In this document: positions 26,501-34,709 of the stretch, piece after piece | Layout: each line of letters starts with the position of its first letter | Numbering within the stretch: position 1 is the first letter of the stretch | NCBI GenBank assembly: GCA_900771335.1 | Contig: CAAGNP010000026.1 | Coordinates: 1 to 39,818 of the forward strand | Source: Rikenellaceae bacterium | Lineage (GTDB): Bacteria > Bacteroidota > Bacteroidia > Bacteroidales > UBA932 | Length of the DNA: 39,818 bases | Reading direction: 5' to 3' | Notes under the pieces: generated by a model | Told to the model about the DNA's origin: nothing | Seen by the model: only the letters and a program-made list of their open reading frames with translations | Databases searched by the model: none | Translations under genes and position numbers: made by a program

Positions 26501-26724
26501 AGATAGAGATTATCCTTCCTGGAGGAGATTTCAGACGTCCCGACAGGGTGATGGTTTGTGGTGACAGGGCCATAGTGGTCGACTACAAATTCGGCCAGCT
26601 CAAAAAAAATTCTTACATCCGTCAGGTACAGCAGTACATGTCATATCTCACCCAGATGGGCTACACCTCTGTCGAAGGGTATGTATGGTACCTTGAAGAC
26701 AATGAGATAGTGCAGGTGATGTAG
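23566..26724 (+). CDS. addA: AddA-type UvrD-family helicase/exonuclease
   Basis: 1052 residues; the motor and second nuclease of the AddAB complex, which processes DNA double-strand ends for RecA. Walker A is ASAGSGKT (7-14). Motif Ia AVTFTNKATDEMK, motif II IDEFQDTSQMQW, motif III VGDVKQSIYRWRNSD, motif V TIHKSKGLGFEVVLVP and motif VI VAFTRAKSELLVYPK are all present. The C-terminal RecB-like nuclease has D993 (RRPDRV) and D1006-Y-K1008 (VVDYKFGQL), with QVQQYMSYL behind it. Both nucleases of the pair thus look active. A low-complexity Asp/Ser/Pro-rich segment (~855-885) precedes the nuclease. Confidence 0.92.
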   Translation: MLEICKASAGSGKTYKLTGDYIVKLFRNGEKDGYKHILAVTFTNKATDEMKQRILEKLHSLATTSERDTIFDNIMAIGELQWMGPDRREKYIRERAGKMLIEILNDYSQFNVSTIDKFFQQTMRSFARELGHFASYNVELDTDSVLSETLDLMMDSLSENQELLDWMIKMSVESIEGGEGWNPLPRLKNLGAQLFRETLKLKQRALGAGIADKDTIEKYREKVGKMVHLFEQKSKRIGEDGCGIINDMGLSAESFTGGSRSPFKHFDKWADGEIKEPTDTFVKLRGDVEKWYAKSAKDSLKNSIIGAYNAGLGNLVDEAVGLYTNDIVEYNTAKVISKNLFTLGILGDIYEVFQTYCREKNIVLLSETNDVLNRIIDGSDTPFVYEKMGMWLDHYLIDEFQDTSQMQWNNILPLVKDSADKGLDNLIVGDVKQSIYRWRNSDWSLLNERIYKDFKGYDLKDGQLSTNRRSLEEVVTFNNAFFKQCAVILQSEYNVHVGEKDNKLITGIYEGDPSSKDYFCQEVLESKMGEGHVKVSFVSKDGDKDWKEVNLDRLVEDIRQLRENGWSYKDMAVLVRTNKEGSMVAESLLAAGYKIVSDDSLIISTSASVRKIVTALKYISAPEDPLVKFVFDGAEISTQEKTLYNICEDIARHMPAADLLEGAFIQAFMDSVLDYVSVNGSDVEGFLKWWDEVGRKRSISAPEGDDAIRIITIHKSKGLGFEVVLVPFFDEPLYDAKIEDRGKILWCTPKMAPFDEIKILPIASSSKMLNTIFAEDYKEEVLYSYIDKINVAYVAFTRAKSELLVYPKLPDFKKDGSYDVKSMADVLYSYCGEELEYEDGDWVTSPSYGSTADVTVVIPDTDCESHVSPDSDRGSVVIPAPVSASDTYHSVPIGDRLQLALRGGDFFSPESSCGRGVVMHDILAKIATADDLDKAVDEAVSEGLLSSDDRAEIKTELHNRLDSVASHHWFDGTYEFRNEIEIILPGGDFRRPDRVMVCGDRAIVVDYKFGQLKKNSYIRQVQQYMSYLTQMGYTSVEGYVWYLEDNEIVQVM

Positions 26725-26832
26725 ATAGAGTACCCACTTGTCGTGTTCACCCGTGAAACAAATTCCAATCGCTAAGAAGTAAAAAATTATTGGTCAGTAA
26801 TGCACTGAGTATCAGTCTTTTGCTGTACTTTA

Positions 26833-26854
26833 GGGTGGGTGATTTTACCCACCC
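26833..26854. other. Perfect 8-bp hairpin in the addA / hydrolase spacer
   Basis: GGGTGGGT (26833-26840) pairs with ACCCACCC (26847-26854) across a 6-nt loop. It lies about 110 bp after addA and 95 bp after the end of the convergent hydrolase gene. No T-tract follows on either strand, so it is at best a weak or Rho-assisted terminator. The rest of the 26725-26947 spacer shows no gene; its right part is G/T-rich like the spacer 3' of rnhA. Confidence 0.55.
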
Positions 26855-26947
26855 TCAGGTGTGGTAAGGTGCTGAGGATGAGGTAGTTGTTGACGCGAAG
26901 AAAAGATGGTGGTGGGGTGCTGTGTGGTGCGGTCAAGTCAGCTGTGA

Positions 26948-27715
26948 CTAGAATTTTACCTTCAGAGTATCGTAGGCGGGTGAGACTCCGTCGGGGAGGA
27001 AGAGGGTGAGTTCGCTGTGCTTTTCGATCTGGTGCGACAGGTGTGTCAGATAGGTGTGGCGGGCACCGACACGGCGGGCTACATCCAGTGCTTCATCGAG
27101 TGAGAAGTGAGAGATGTGTTTTTCGCGTCTGATGGTGTTGATGACAAACACATCCACACCACGAAACTTCTCTATCTCCTGATCAGAGATATAGTTGGCA
27201 TCGGTCAGATAGCCAAGCTTTCCGAAACGGTATCCCAATACAGGGAGTTTGTAGTGCATGGCCCTTACCGGGACGATTTCCACGCCATTGATGGTAAAAG
27301 GTTCTGTGCCGATAGTGTGAACCTCGAACTCCGGAACACCCGGGTACTTGTGTTCACGGAAAGCATATGAGTACTCCATCTTGAGGGACTCCAGAACATT
27401 AGGCTCACAGTAGATGGGCATATTCTTCCCAGTGATGTAGTTGAATGCCCTTACATCATCGAGTCCACCTGTATGGTCCTTGTGGGGGTGTGTCAGGATA
27501 ATGGCATCGAGGTCACGTATATCTTCACGCAACATCTGTTGCCTGAAGTCGGGGCCGGCATCGATAACCACCCTGATCCCCTTATATTCAATGAGGGCAG
27601 ATGAACGAAGACGTTTGTCACGAGGGTCTGTCGAATCACATACTTCACAATGACAGCCTATAAGTGGAATCCCCTGGGATGTCCCTGTACCTAGAAATGT
27701 AATGGAGTTTTGCAT
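26948..27715 (-). CDS. MBL-fold metallohydrolase, PhnP/RNase Z-like
   Basis: 255 residues. The metallo-beta-lactamase motif is THPHKDHTGG, with the upstream FLGTGTSQGIPLIGCHCEVC typical of PhnP-like phosphodiesterases, whose Cys/His cluster binds an extra zinc. MHYKLPVLGYRFGKLGYLTDANYIS is the usual second metal region, and HLSH follows near the end. Related proteins hydrolyse cyclic phosphodiesters or act on nucleic acids; the substrate here is unknown and no phn genes are nearby. The ATG at 27715 is chosen over an in-frame ATG at 27739 because the promoter -7 box (27720-27727) lies between them. Confidence 0.85.
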   Translation of the reverse strand: MQNSITFLGTGTSQGIPLIGCHCEVCDSTDPRDKRLRSSALIEYKGIRVVIDAGPDFRQQMLREDIRDLDAIILTHPHKDHTGGLDDVRAFNYITGKNMPIYCEPNVLESLKMEYSYAFREHKYPGVPEFEVHTIGTEPFTINGVEIVPVRAMHYKLPVLGYRFGKLGYLTDANYISDQEIEKFRGVDVFVINTIRREKHISHFSLDEALDVARRVGARHTYLTHLSHQIEKHSELTLFLPDGVSPAYDTLKVKF

Positions 27716-27719
27716 GCCC

Positions 27720-27756
27720 CAAAGGTAATGATTTTTCATTATTATTCTTACCTTTG
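27720..27756. promoter_or_regulatory. Palindromic divergent promoter
   Basis: CAAAGGTAA (27720-27728) and TTACCTTTG (27748-27756) are perfect inverted copies 19 bp apart. Each is a TACCTTTG -7 box pointing outward: the minus-strand box ends 4 nt before the hydrolase ATG, and the plus-strand box is 20 nt before the RsmI-like ATG. Confidence 0.65.
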
Positions 27757-27776
27757 CCCACCTAATAATCTACACA

Positions 27777-28478
27777 ATGAAAGGTAAACTATATCTTGTA
27801 CCATCACCGTTGGGGAGCGCCCCGCAGGAGGTGATCCCTGAATATGTCTTCGGTCAGATAGCCCATATCACACACTTTGCTGTAGAGGAGCTCAGGACTG
27901 CGAGAAGATACCTTTCATCGATAGGCTTCAGAGGTAAAATAGATGGTCTCCACTTCTATGAGATCAACGAGCACACCACCTTTGCAGATTCGGAGCAGAT
28001 AGTAAAAGTTCTCCTTCAGGGGGAAGATATGGCCCTTATCTCAGAGGCAGGACTCCCTGCGGTTGCAGACCCCGGGGCAAACCTTGTAGACCTGGCTCAC
28101 AGACACGACATCGATGTGATCCCATTTGTGGGTCCTTCTTCACTGATGATGGCACTGATGTCATCCGGAATGAACGGCCAGTCATTTGCATTCAACGGCT
28201 ATCTCCCTGTAAAACCGCACGAGAGAAAACCCAGGATCAAGGAACTTGAGAAACGCTCCAGAAACGGCCGCCAGTCGCAGATATTTATCGAGACCCCTTA
28301 CCGCAATGACGCGATGCTGAACGACATTCTTGAGGTGTGCGACGCATCTACCAGAGTGTGCATCGCAGCCGATATCACATTGCCTTCGGCATATATCAAG
28401 ACCAGAACGGTAGAGCAATGGCGCAAGAACAAGATTACCATCGGGAAGAGGCCTTGTGTATTTATTTTAATGGCGTAA
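27777..28478 (+). CDS. RsmI-like SAM-dependent methyltransferase
   Basis: 233 residues of the tetrapyrrole/RsmI-type methylase fold. LYLVPSPLGS at the start, GEDMALISEAGLPAVADPGANLV (SAM site; Gly-rich and PADPG-like) and FVGPSSLMMALMSSGMNGQSFAFNGYLP are the standard family motifs. RsmI 2'-O-methylates C1402 of 16S rRNA, but true RsmI is about 280 residues and this is a shorter paralogue with a truncated C-terminus. Bacteroidota usually carry such a second copy; its target is unknown. folB begins 4 nt after its stop. Confidence 0.82.
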   Translation: MKGKLYLVPSPLGSAPQEVIPEYVFGQIAHITHFAVEELRTARRYLSSIGFRGKIDGLHFYEINEHTTFADSEQIVKVLLQGEDMALISEAGLPAVADPGANLVDLAHRHDIDVIPFVGPSSLMMALMSSGMNGQSFAFNGYLPVKPHERKPRIKELEKRSRNGRQSQIFIETPYRNDAMLNDILEVCDASTRVCIAADITLPSAYIKTRTVEQWRKNKITIGKRPCVFILMA

Positions 28479-28482
28479 TGTT

Positions 28483-28839
28483 ATGGGAACACTAGAGATA
28501 AACGATATGATCTTCTACGCCCGTCACGGGTGCTTTGAGCAGGAGAGGACCATCGGCAACAAATTTGTGGTCAATTTCAGAGGCAGAACAGATGTTTCGA
28601 AGGCGGCTGCATCCGACAATTTGGAGGATGCTGTCAATTACCAATTGATATACAATGTCATCAAGGAGGAGATGGAGATCCCTTCAAACCTTTTGGAACA
28701 CGTGGGTGGGAGGATCCTTGGCAGACTCCGGGTGGAGTTCCCTGCACTGGTGAGTGCTACCATATCCATTGCGAAGCTTAATCCTCCTATTGGGGGGCAA
28801 GTGGGTGCTTTCAAATGTATAATGTCCTATGGAGAATAG
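28483..28839 (+). CDS. folB: Dihydroneopterin aldolase
   Basis: 118 residues. FolB converts dihydroneopterin to 6-hydroxymethyldihydropterin in folate synthesis. IFYARHGCFEQERTIGNKF carries the conserved Glu near the pterin site, and the C-terminal IAKLNPPIGGQVGAF carries the active-site Lys. Length is normal for this tunnelling-fold enzyme. It overlaps the mtaB start by 11 nt, so the two are probably translationally coupled. Confidence 0.93.
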   Translation: MGTLEINDMIFYARHGCFEQERTIGNKFVVNFRGRTDVSKAAASDNLEDAVNYQLIYNVIKEEMEIPSNLLEHVGGRILGRLRVEFPALVSATISIAKLNPPIGGQVGAFKCIMSYGE

Positions 28840-30088
28840 AAGGGAAACAGTAGCGTTTGTCACCCTCGGGTGCAAACTCAATTACTCAGAAACATCGACC
28901 TATGCCCGTGAGTTTGAGGAGCACGGGTACTCTGTGGTGAAGCCGACAGAGGAGGCAGATGTATATGTTATAAACACCTGTTCGGTAACTGACCACAGCG
29001 ACAAGAAGTGTCGCAATATAATCAGAAGACTCCATAAAAAGAACCCCTCTGCCATTATTGCTGTGACCGGCTGTTATGCCCAGCTCAAAAGCGAGGAGAT
29101 CCTCGCAATAGATGGGGTGGATATTGTCCTTGGGGCAGAGTTCAAGGGGCAGCTTTATTCTGAGGTATCAAAGATAAGCGGCAAGGAGAATCCCAAGGCG
29201 TTCTCTTGTGAAAGGAACAGGATAGAGTCGGTCTTCCCATCATTTTCGACAGGGGAGAGGACCCGTTCATTCCTTAAAGTGCAGGACGGATGCGACTACT
29301 TCTGCTCTTATTGCACCGTCCCTATTGCCAGAGGCAAGAGCAGAAACCTTCCAATAGCATTGCTCGTGGAGGAGGCCCGCAAAATTGCAGAGAGTGGGAT
29401 TAAGGAGATAGTATTGACCGGGGTCAATACAGGTGATTTCGGGAAAACTACAGGTGAATCTTTCCTCGATCTGCTGAAGGCCCTCAATGGTGTGGATGGG
29501 ATAGAGAGATACCGCATCTCTTCGATCGAGCCTAACCTCCTTACTGAGGAGATTGTCAAATGGATAGCTTCGGGTACCAAGTTTCTCCCTCACTTCCATA
29601 TTCCCCTCCAGTCCGGCTGTGATACCATCCTGGGTGCTATGAAAAGGAGGTATACCACAGAGATGTTCAGATCCAAAATAGAACTCATAAGGGCAAATAT
29701 GGAGCATGTCTTTTTCGGTATAGATGTGATAGTGGGATTCCCGGGAGAGACTGAGGAGCTCTTTATGGAGACATATAGTTTTCTGGAGTCAGTGAAGCCT
29801 GCATTCATCCATATTTTCCCATATTCGATAAGGCCAAATACCGTAGCTGCAGGGATGGAGTGTCAGGTAGACAGCCAGGTGAAGGATGAGAGGGTTAAGA
29901 GGCTTGAAGAGCTGTCCGATAAACTTCACGCAGAGTTTTACGCCGAAAATAAGGGTAGGGAGGAGGAGGTCCTCTTCGAAAGTACCATGAAAGGGGGGAT
30001 GATGTTCGGCTATACCCGAAATTATATCAAAGTGGAGGCCCCCTATGACCGTGAGAAGATAGGGAAGATCGTCAGAATGGTTATTTAA
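28829..30088 (+). CDS. mtaB: tRNA t6A37 methylthiotransferase MtaB
   Basis: 419 residues. MtaB adds a methylthio group to t6A at position 37 of ANN-decoding tRNAs. The UPF0004 domain has TLGCKLNYSET, NTCSVTDHSDKKC and TGCYAQL. The radical-SAM cluster is C155, C159 and C162 in GCDYFCSYCTVPIARGKSR, and a TRAM-type domain forms the end. KLNYSET plus TVPIARG separates MtaB from RimO and MiaB. Its substrate t6A requires TsaD, encoded at 34710 in the same window. Its 3' end is 6 bp from the convergent tamB stop. Confidence 0.93.
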   Translation: MENRRETVAFVTLGCKLNYSETSTYAREFEEHGYSVVKPTEEADVYVINTCSVTDHSDKKCRNIIRRLHKKNPSAIIAVTGCYAQLKSEEILAIDGVDIVLGAEFKGQLYSEVSKISGKENPKAFSCERNRIESVFPSFSTGERTRSFLKVQDGCDYFCSYCTVPIARGKSRNLPIALLVEEARKIAESGIKEIVLTGVNTGDFGKTTGESFLDLLKALNGVDGIERYRISSIEPNLLTEEIVKWIASGTKFLPHFHIPLQSGCDTILGAMKRRYTTEMFRSKIELIRANMEHVFFGIDVIVGFPGETEELFMETYSFLESVKPAFIHIFPYSIRPNTVAAGMECQVDSQVKDERVKRLEELSDKLHAEFYAENKGREEEVLFESTMKGGMMFGYTRNYIKVEAPYDREKIGKIVRMVI

Positions 30089-30094
30089 TAGCGA

Positions 30095-33000
30095 TTAGAA
30101 GTTGAATGGGGACTCTTTGGCCTGCTGTATCTGTTTCTTCTGAATGTTGGACTTGTCCTCTTCCATAACTTGTTTCTCTGCATCGAGCAGAAGTTTGGTT
30201 TCGTAAGCCTCTTTGCGTTTCTTGCTCCAGAATATATTGCGCCAGAGCTCCCTGAATGTGTCAAACTCATCCTGGTATGTGAAACCTATACCGTGTCGTT
30301 GGGTATTGTCAAGGTAGTTTGAGTAGTCGTCAGCCGAGCGTGTAAATGCTTTAAGTCTCATTTTTCCTTTCTGGTCAAGTTTAACCTCTGCTTCGAAGTC
30401 GCCGCCCCAGTTTTGGGATACCTGGCTGTTGCCTACGTTTCCGTTGATTACCACCCGGTTGTTGAATGCCTGATACGATAGTGCCACATCAAATACATCG
30501 TGTGTCTTGCCATCCGATGCCGGCTGGAAGTTCAATCCCAGGTCAAGCGGGATGTCAAGCTGCCGGAAGACATTGTTGAATTGGTTTGAGAGCATCTCTC
30601 CGGCATTTGAATATAGCAGAGTGGTGTTGTTTACGATACCTGACTGCTCATCGGGAACGAAGCTGCCGGATATAAGTAGTGCCATAAACTGTTTCTGGAC
30701 CTTGTCATCTGTACTCAATGCACTCTCCACTCTACCTTTGGTGATAGGGTCGAGATCCTGTACATCGATGGAGAATCCCACATTTGGATTGTCAAGGGAT
30801 CCGCTCAGCTTGATTCCGCAGTTTACGGTCCTTCTGTTGCCCACTGCACTTGTGTCAGATATAAGGGTGGATATGGAGGCTTTGGTCTGATATGTGGCAC
30901 CTACATTGAGTGATGTGTTCTTCACCGCACCATTGAAGTTGATGCTTCCGCCGTTGTCTATTATAAAGTCTTTGGCGGTAATGCCGAGCAATACGAACTT
31001 GTAGCTACCCTCGTCTATGGTGTAGTCTCCCTTAAGGTCAACAAGTGATTTTGAAGGGTCGACATTGATGTCGATAGAGCCGTTGCCCTTGCATTTGAGG
31101 ATATCACCCAACTGTTTGTTGATCTCTACGAAGAGCTCTGCATCAGAGGTTACATTGGCCTTGGCCTGAAGGGAGAAATTGGACTTCTTGCCGGCTGCAT
31201 CTTTCTCTTTCTTGTTCTTTTTCAATTTCTCCAGATACGGATCGAGGATTATGGTCTCATTGGATGTGAACTTGAGCAGTTCCTCACTTTTGGCTGATGA
31301 GGCTGAGGTGAGGGGGATATGTATTGCTGTTTTGGCCTCTGTGGTGGCTGTTACATCGGCAAAAAGATTGTTGAAAGGCCCCGAAATGTTTATGTTGCCG
31401 GAGGCAAAGGCACTTCCGTAGAATGTCTGGTTGTCCTTTTCAGTGGTATTCAGACACTGTAGATTTGTCAGCGACAGGGATGCGTCCAGATACATGTTTT
31501 TGAATGATCTGTGTCTGAGTGAGCCGTTGAGGGTGCCTTCATTGTTGAATTTGTCACGTACCTTGAGACCGGTTAATGTTATGGCATCGCGGGTCATCTT
31601 GATAGGACCGGTAATCACATATGGGACTTTTGTGTATACAGGGGTGAATGTGAAATTGTGGAGCAGTGTGTTGTCACTTGTCAGAGTGAGTTTATCCATG
31701 GTTCCCACGAGCTCGATATCGCCGGAGATTGCACCTCCTGTGTTCATCAGAATCCCCTGGAGGAAAGGCTCCAGCATGGCAAGATTCAGCTCTTTCAAGG
31801 CGACATTTGCATTGATATATTTGCCATTGGGCTGATAGTATCCCGAAACTGTAAGAGGATTCATCCCCTCTATCTGGTTCTGGACCAGGATATTCATTCT
31901 GCTGTTGTTCTGGTCCCATTTGCTCAGGATATTCAATTTGCCCAATGTGCGCTCCATGATGGAGATGTCATGTCCCTTGATGTCCATGAGGATGTTTGGT
32001 GTGTCAAAGATTCCCGATGCTGTTATATCTCCCGATAACAAGCCGTGAATGTTGAGTTTCTTTTTGACGAAGGAGTCCAGGAATGACAAGTCGAATTCTG
32101 ATAGGTTTACCATTACTTTGTCATCGATGTTTTCTGTAATGGCGCCATCGATGGTGATGGATTGATTTGTGTTGTGCAGTCTGAAGCCCTCAAAAGCGAA
32201 ATTTTTCTTGGCTATGCTTATCTCTGCCGGGTCGAAGTGCCATTTGTTACCTTTAATGGTTATTTGTGAGGTGTCAAGAACGATTCTGGTGGTCAAGTTC
32301 CTCTCTTGTCCCCTTTCGAATGAGATTAGTGTATTGAGGTCAAGACTGCTCTTGTCTGTGCCGGTGTTGTCAAAACGGCATGCCATATCTATAAGACCAT
32401 CCTGTACACCTATACCGATATTGGCATTGTTCAGATTAAGGCTACCGATCCCTATTACATCTGAGTGGATTTCAGATATGAGTGTTGAATCGGGATTATG
32501 AAGGGATATGTGCAGGTTCTTGAGAGAATTCTCCTTAAAGGCAAGCCTGTCTGAGTCGATATGGAAGTCGATGATGTCATCCTTGTCTATATCCAGATAT
32601 ATTTTTGTGCTGTCAGACAGATACAGGTCGGGCATTACAATGTCACAGACAGATTCAGTGTTGTAGGTGACAAGTTCTATGTTTGTGGTGGCAGATGTCC
32701 TGGCAGTATCTGAAATAGTGGTAAATGTATCTCCAAAATGGTCTGTCAGCAGAAGACGTTTGATTCTGGTGACAAAGTTCCCGGGTGCCTCTGTAGAGTG
32801 GTAGTCAGCAGTAATGAATGGTGCATTAAGGTGTAGGCGGTAATCGAGCTCCTGGAATAGTGCAGACAGGGAGATGGAGTTGAAGACATACTCTTTTTTG
32901 CCCCAATATGTAAGATTGCTCACCTCTATCCCCCCTGTGAGGTTTTTGCCTGAGGTGGAGATATTGGCTGTGGTTCTGAGGCTTATTTGCCCTTTTTCGT

Positions 33001-34630
33001 TGCCGCTCAGGAGATTGACTGCAGAGAGGTCTGCAAATGGGATGTCTGCAAAGAGTTTGTATGTCCCGCTATTCAATGAGTCTTTAGTGGTGGATGCCAC
33101 CCCTTGGATCTTGAAGTGGAGGTTAGGGTCGTGCCCCAATATCCTGCAGTCAAAGCCTTTGTCAGAGTAGTAACCTACAGCGTAGATGTCCTTGTAGTTA
33201 TATCCGTTGAAGCCGAATTTGTCTATTTTCAGTGAATCTATATTCACATTCATCCCTCCAAACTCTTTCCCTTTCAGTGAGAGATCTGCCTTCACCCCTG
33301 CGGTAACCTCTCCAAGGGAATTGGATGAGAGGATCCTGCCAAGTTTGATATCACGTGTGGATACTTTTCCCTTGATCCCTGTACCGTCCTTTTTACCTTG
33401 CAGCTTGACTGCAACATCGAAGGTGGCGTCTCCAATAGAGGATATTAGGTTACCTTTAGTCTTGAAATCATATATGGTGCCGAGCATGTCAAGATTAAGG
33501 GCAATGGTGGTCTTTGGAAGTATCGGTGACACTATCGGTTTGGTGCTGCCGGTGAATGCAGATATGATTCCGTCAATATCCTCGCTGGCTGTATGGAGTT
33601 CATATATTATGGCGTCAAAGATGGTCTTGCGGATGTCCGGCAGACCCTTCATCGAAAACTTCAGGTGGACGCTGGTGTTCTCTGACATGTTCTTCACCTT
33701 CAATGACTGGCTCTGGAGGTGTGCCACAGGTCCATATACCCTGCCGTTGAGGGTCAGCTTCAGAGGTTTGTCCTGTAGTGCGTCAGTGTAGAATCCCACT
33801 GTCCTGAAATCGAAGATGGTGTTGGTGAAATCGGCATCAAGTCTGATTTTCCTTACGAAGTCCTTGAGGTCCTTTCCACTTTCGTATCCGAATGTAAGGA
33901 AGTTTGCCTTGACATATGAATAGTTGTCATAGAGCCTCAAATTGCGCATTGTCAGCAGATTCTTGTCAAGGGAGAAATCGCAACCCAGATGTTTGAGGTC
34001 AAGTCCGCATTTCTCCTTGGCTTTCAGAGAGTGTATTTTGGCGGTGATACCTTTCTTCGGTCTTGTCTTTACGTCGTAAGCCCTGAGATTTATCTCCGAC
34101 ACCCCGATGTGTGTATAGTCCATGCACCCCTCGCTTACCGGCACTTTGGGTGGAATACTTCCTACATAGTTGAAGCGGTAATTCTTGAGTCTGAGCTCTT
34201 TGATGGTGATGTGGGGCCATGAGCCTTTGGTGGTGTCGTCAGGATTGTGCTTTAGCCCGAATATTCTGCTGAGGTTGGACTCTTTGTTCCCCTCTTCGAT
34301 GTAGTTGAAAATACCGTTGGTGATGAATATGCGGTTGGCTCTGATGTCTCCCCTTATAATATCTGAAAGGGATATGTATACAGCCACTTTTTCTGCACTT
34401 CCAAGGGTGTCTCCCGCTGCCCCAGTTATGGAGAAGTCCTGAATTACCACTCTATTGACAAATGCAATGGTGAGTTTGCTGAATTCGATTTTTCCGTTAA
34501 TCTTGGATCCCACCTTCTCTACGGCAGTGTGGGCAATGTAGTTCTGGACGGCAGGTATGTGGATGGCAAGATGTACCGATGTCAGTATGATTACTGACAC
34601 GATAGCCATCCGGATTAATATTTTTTTCAA
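30095..34630 (-). CDS. tamB: TamB-like translocation and assembly module protein (DUF490)
   Basis: 1511 residues. One N-terminal transmembrane segment (about 6-28) anchors the protein. The very long middle is repetitive beta-strand sequence of the AsmA/TamB type, thought to form a groove spanning the periplasm for lipid transfer. The C-terminal ~350 residues carry the DUF490 domain, with GNGSIDINVDPSKSLVDLKGDYTI and LLISGSFVPDEQSG. The start is TTG at 34630, giving the usual MKKILIR N-terminus; an alternative ATG is at 34609. No tamA lies in the window. It is divergent from tsaD, an arrangement common in Bacteroidota from memory. Confidence 0.88.
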   Translation of the reverse strand: MKKILIRMAIVSVIILTSVHLAIHIPAVQNYIAHTAVEKVGSKINGKIEFSKLTIAFVNRVVIQDFSITGAAGDTLGSAEKVAVYISLSDIIRGDIRANRIFITNGIFNYIEEGNKESNLSRIFGLKHNPDDTTKGSWPHITIKELRLKNYRFNYVGSIPPKVPVSEGCMDYTHIGVSEINLRAYDVKTRPKKGITAKIHSLKAKEKCGLDLKHLGCDFSLDKNLLTMRNLRLYDNYSYVKANFLTFGYESGKDLKDFVRKIRLDADFTNTIFDFRTVGFYTDALQDKPLKLTLNGRVYGPVAHLQSQSLKVKNMSENTSVHLKFSMKGLPDIRKTIFDAIIYELHTASEDIDGIISAFTGSTKPIVSPILPKTTIALNLDMLGTIYDFKTKGNLISSIGDATFDVAVKLQGKKDGTGIKGKVSTRDIKLGRILSSNSLGEVTAGVKADLSLKGKEFGGMNVNIDSLKIDKFGFNGYNYKDIYAVGYYSDKGFDCRILGHDPNLHFKIQGVASTTKDSLNSGTYKLFADIPFADLSAVNLLSGNEKGQISLRTTANISTSGKNLTGGIEVSNLTYWGKKEYVFNSISLSALFQELDYRLHLNAPFITADYHSTEAPGNFVTRIKRLLLTDHFGDTFTTISDTARTSATTNIELVTYNTESVCDIVMPDLYLSDSTKIYLDIDKDDIIDFHIDSDRLAFKENSLKNLHISLHNPDSTLISEIHSDVIGIGSLNLNNANIGIGVQDGLIDMACRFDNTGTDKSSLDLNTLISFERGQERNLTTRIVLDTSQITIKGNKWHFDPAEISIAKKNFAFEGFRLHNTNQSITIDGAITENIDDKVMVNLSEFDLSFLDSFVKKKLNIHGLLSGDITASGIFDTPNILMDIKGHDISIMERTLGKLNILSKWDQNNSRMNILVQNQIEGMNPLTVSGYYQPNGKYINANVALKELNLAMLEPFLQGILMNTGGAISGDIELVGTMDKLTLTSDNTLLHNFTFTPVYTKVPYVITGPIKMTRDAITLTGLKVRDKFNNEGTLNGSLRHRSFKNMYLDASLSLTNLQCLNTTEKDNQTFYGSAFASGNINISGPFNNLFADVTATTEAKTAIHIPLTSASSAKSEELLKFTSNETIILDPYLEKLKKNKKEKDAAGKKSNFSLQAKANVTSDAELFVEINKQLGDILKCKGNGSIDINVDPSKSLVDLKGDYTIDEGSYKFVLLGITAKDFIIDNGGSINFNGAVKNTSLNVGATYQTKASISTLISDTSAVGNRRTVNCGIKLSGSLDNPNVGFSIDVQDLDPITKGRVESALSTDDKVQKQFMALLISGSFVPDEQSGIVNNTTLLYSNAGEMLSNQFNNVFRQLDIPLDLGLNFQPASDGKTHDVFDVALSYQAFNNRVVINGNVGNSQVSQNWGGDFEAEVKLDQKGKMRLKAFTRSADDYSNYLDNTQRHGIGFTYQDEFDTFRELWRNIFWSKKRKEAYETKLLLDAEKQVMEEDKSNIQKKQIQQAKESPFNF

Positions 34631-34661
34631 CCTGCTGATATCAGAAAAACCTTTTAACCTA

Positions 34662-34691
34662 CAAATCTAATCAAAATATTGCATATTTTTG
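34662..34691. promoter_or_regulatory. Divergent promoters of tamB and tsaD
   Basis: On the minus strand TAGATTTG (34662-34669) lies 31 nt before the tamB TTG start. On the plus strand TATTTTTG (34684-34691) lies 18 nt before the tsaD ATG. Both fit TAnnTTTG, and the spacer is AT-rich. Confidence 0.58.
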
Positions 34692-34709
34692 CCAAATAAA
34701 GTGATAGAT

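Noticed and set aside
26833..26854. Intrinsic terminator for addA
   Set aside because: The stem is perfect but no T-tract follows on either strand, so it is listed only as a hairpin.
28829..30088. MiaB
   Set aside because: The KLNYSET and TVPIARG motifs fit MtaB rather than MiaB.
33207..33791. 194-codon plus-strand frame opposite tamB
   Set aside because: Antisense shadow of tamB; Ser/Pro/Leu-rich and without domains.
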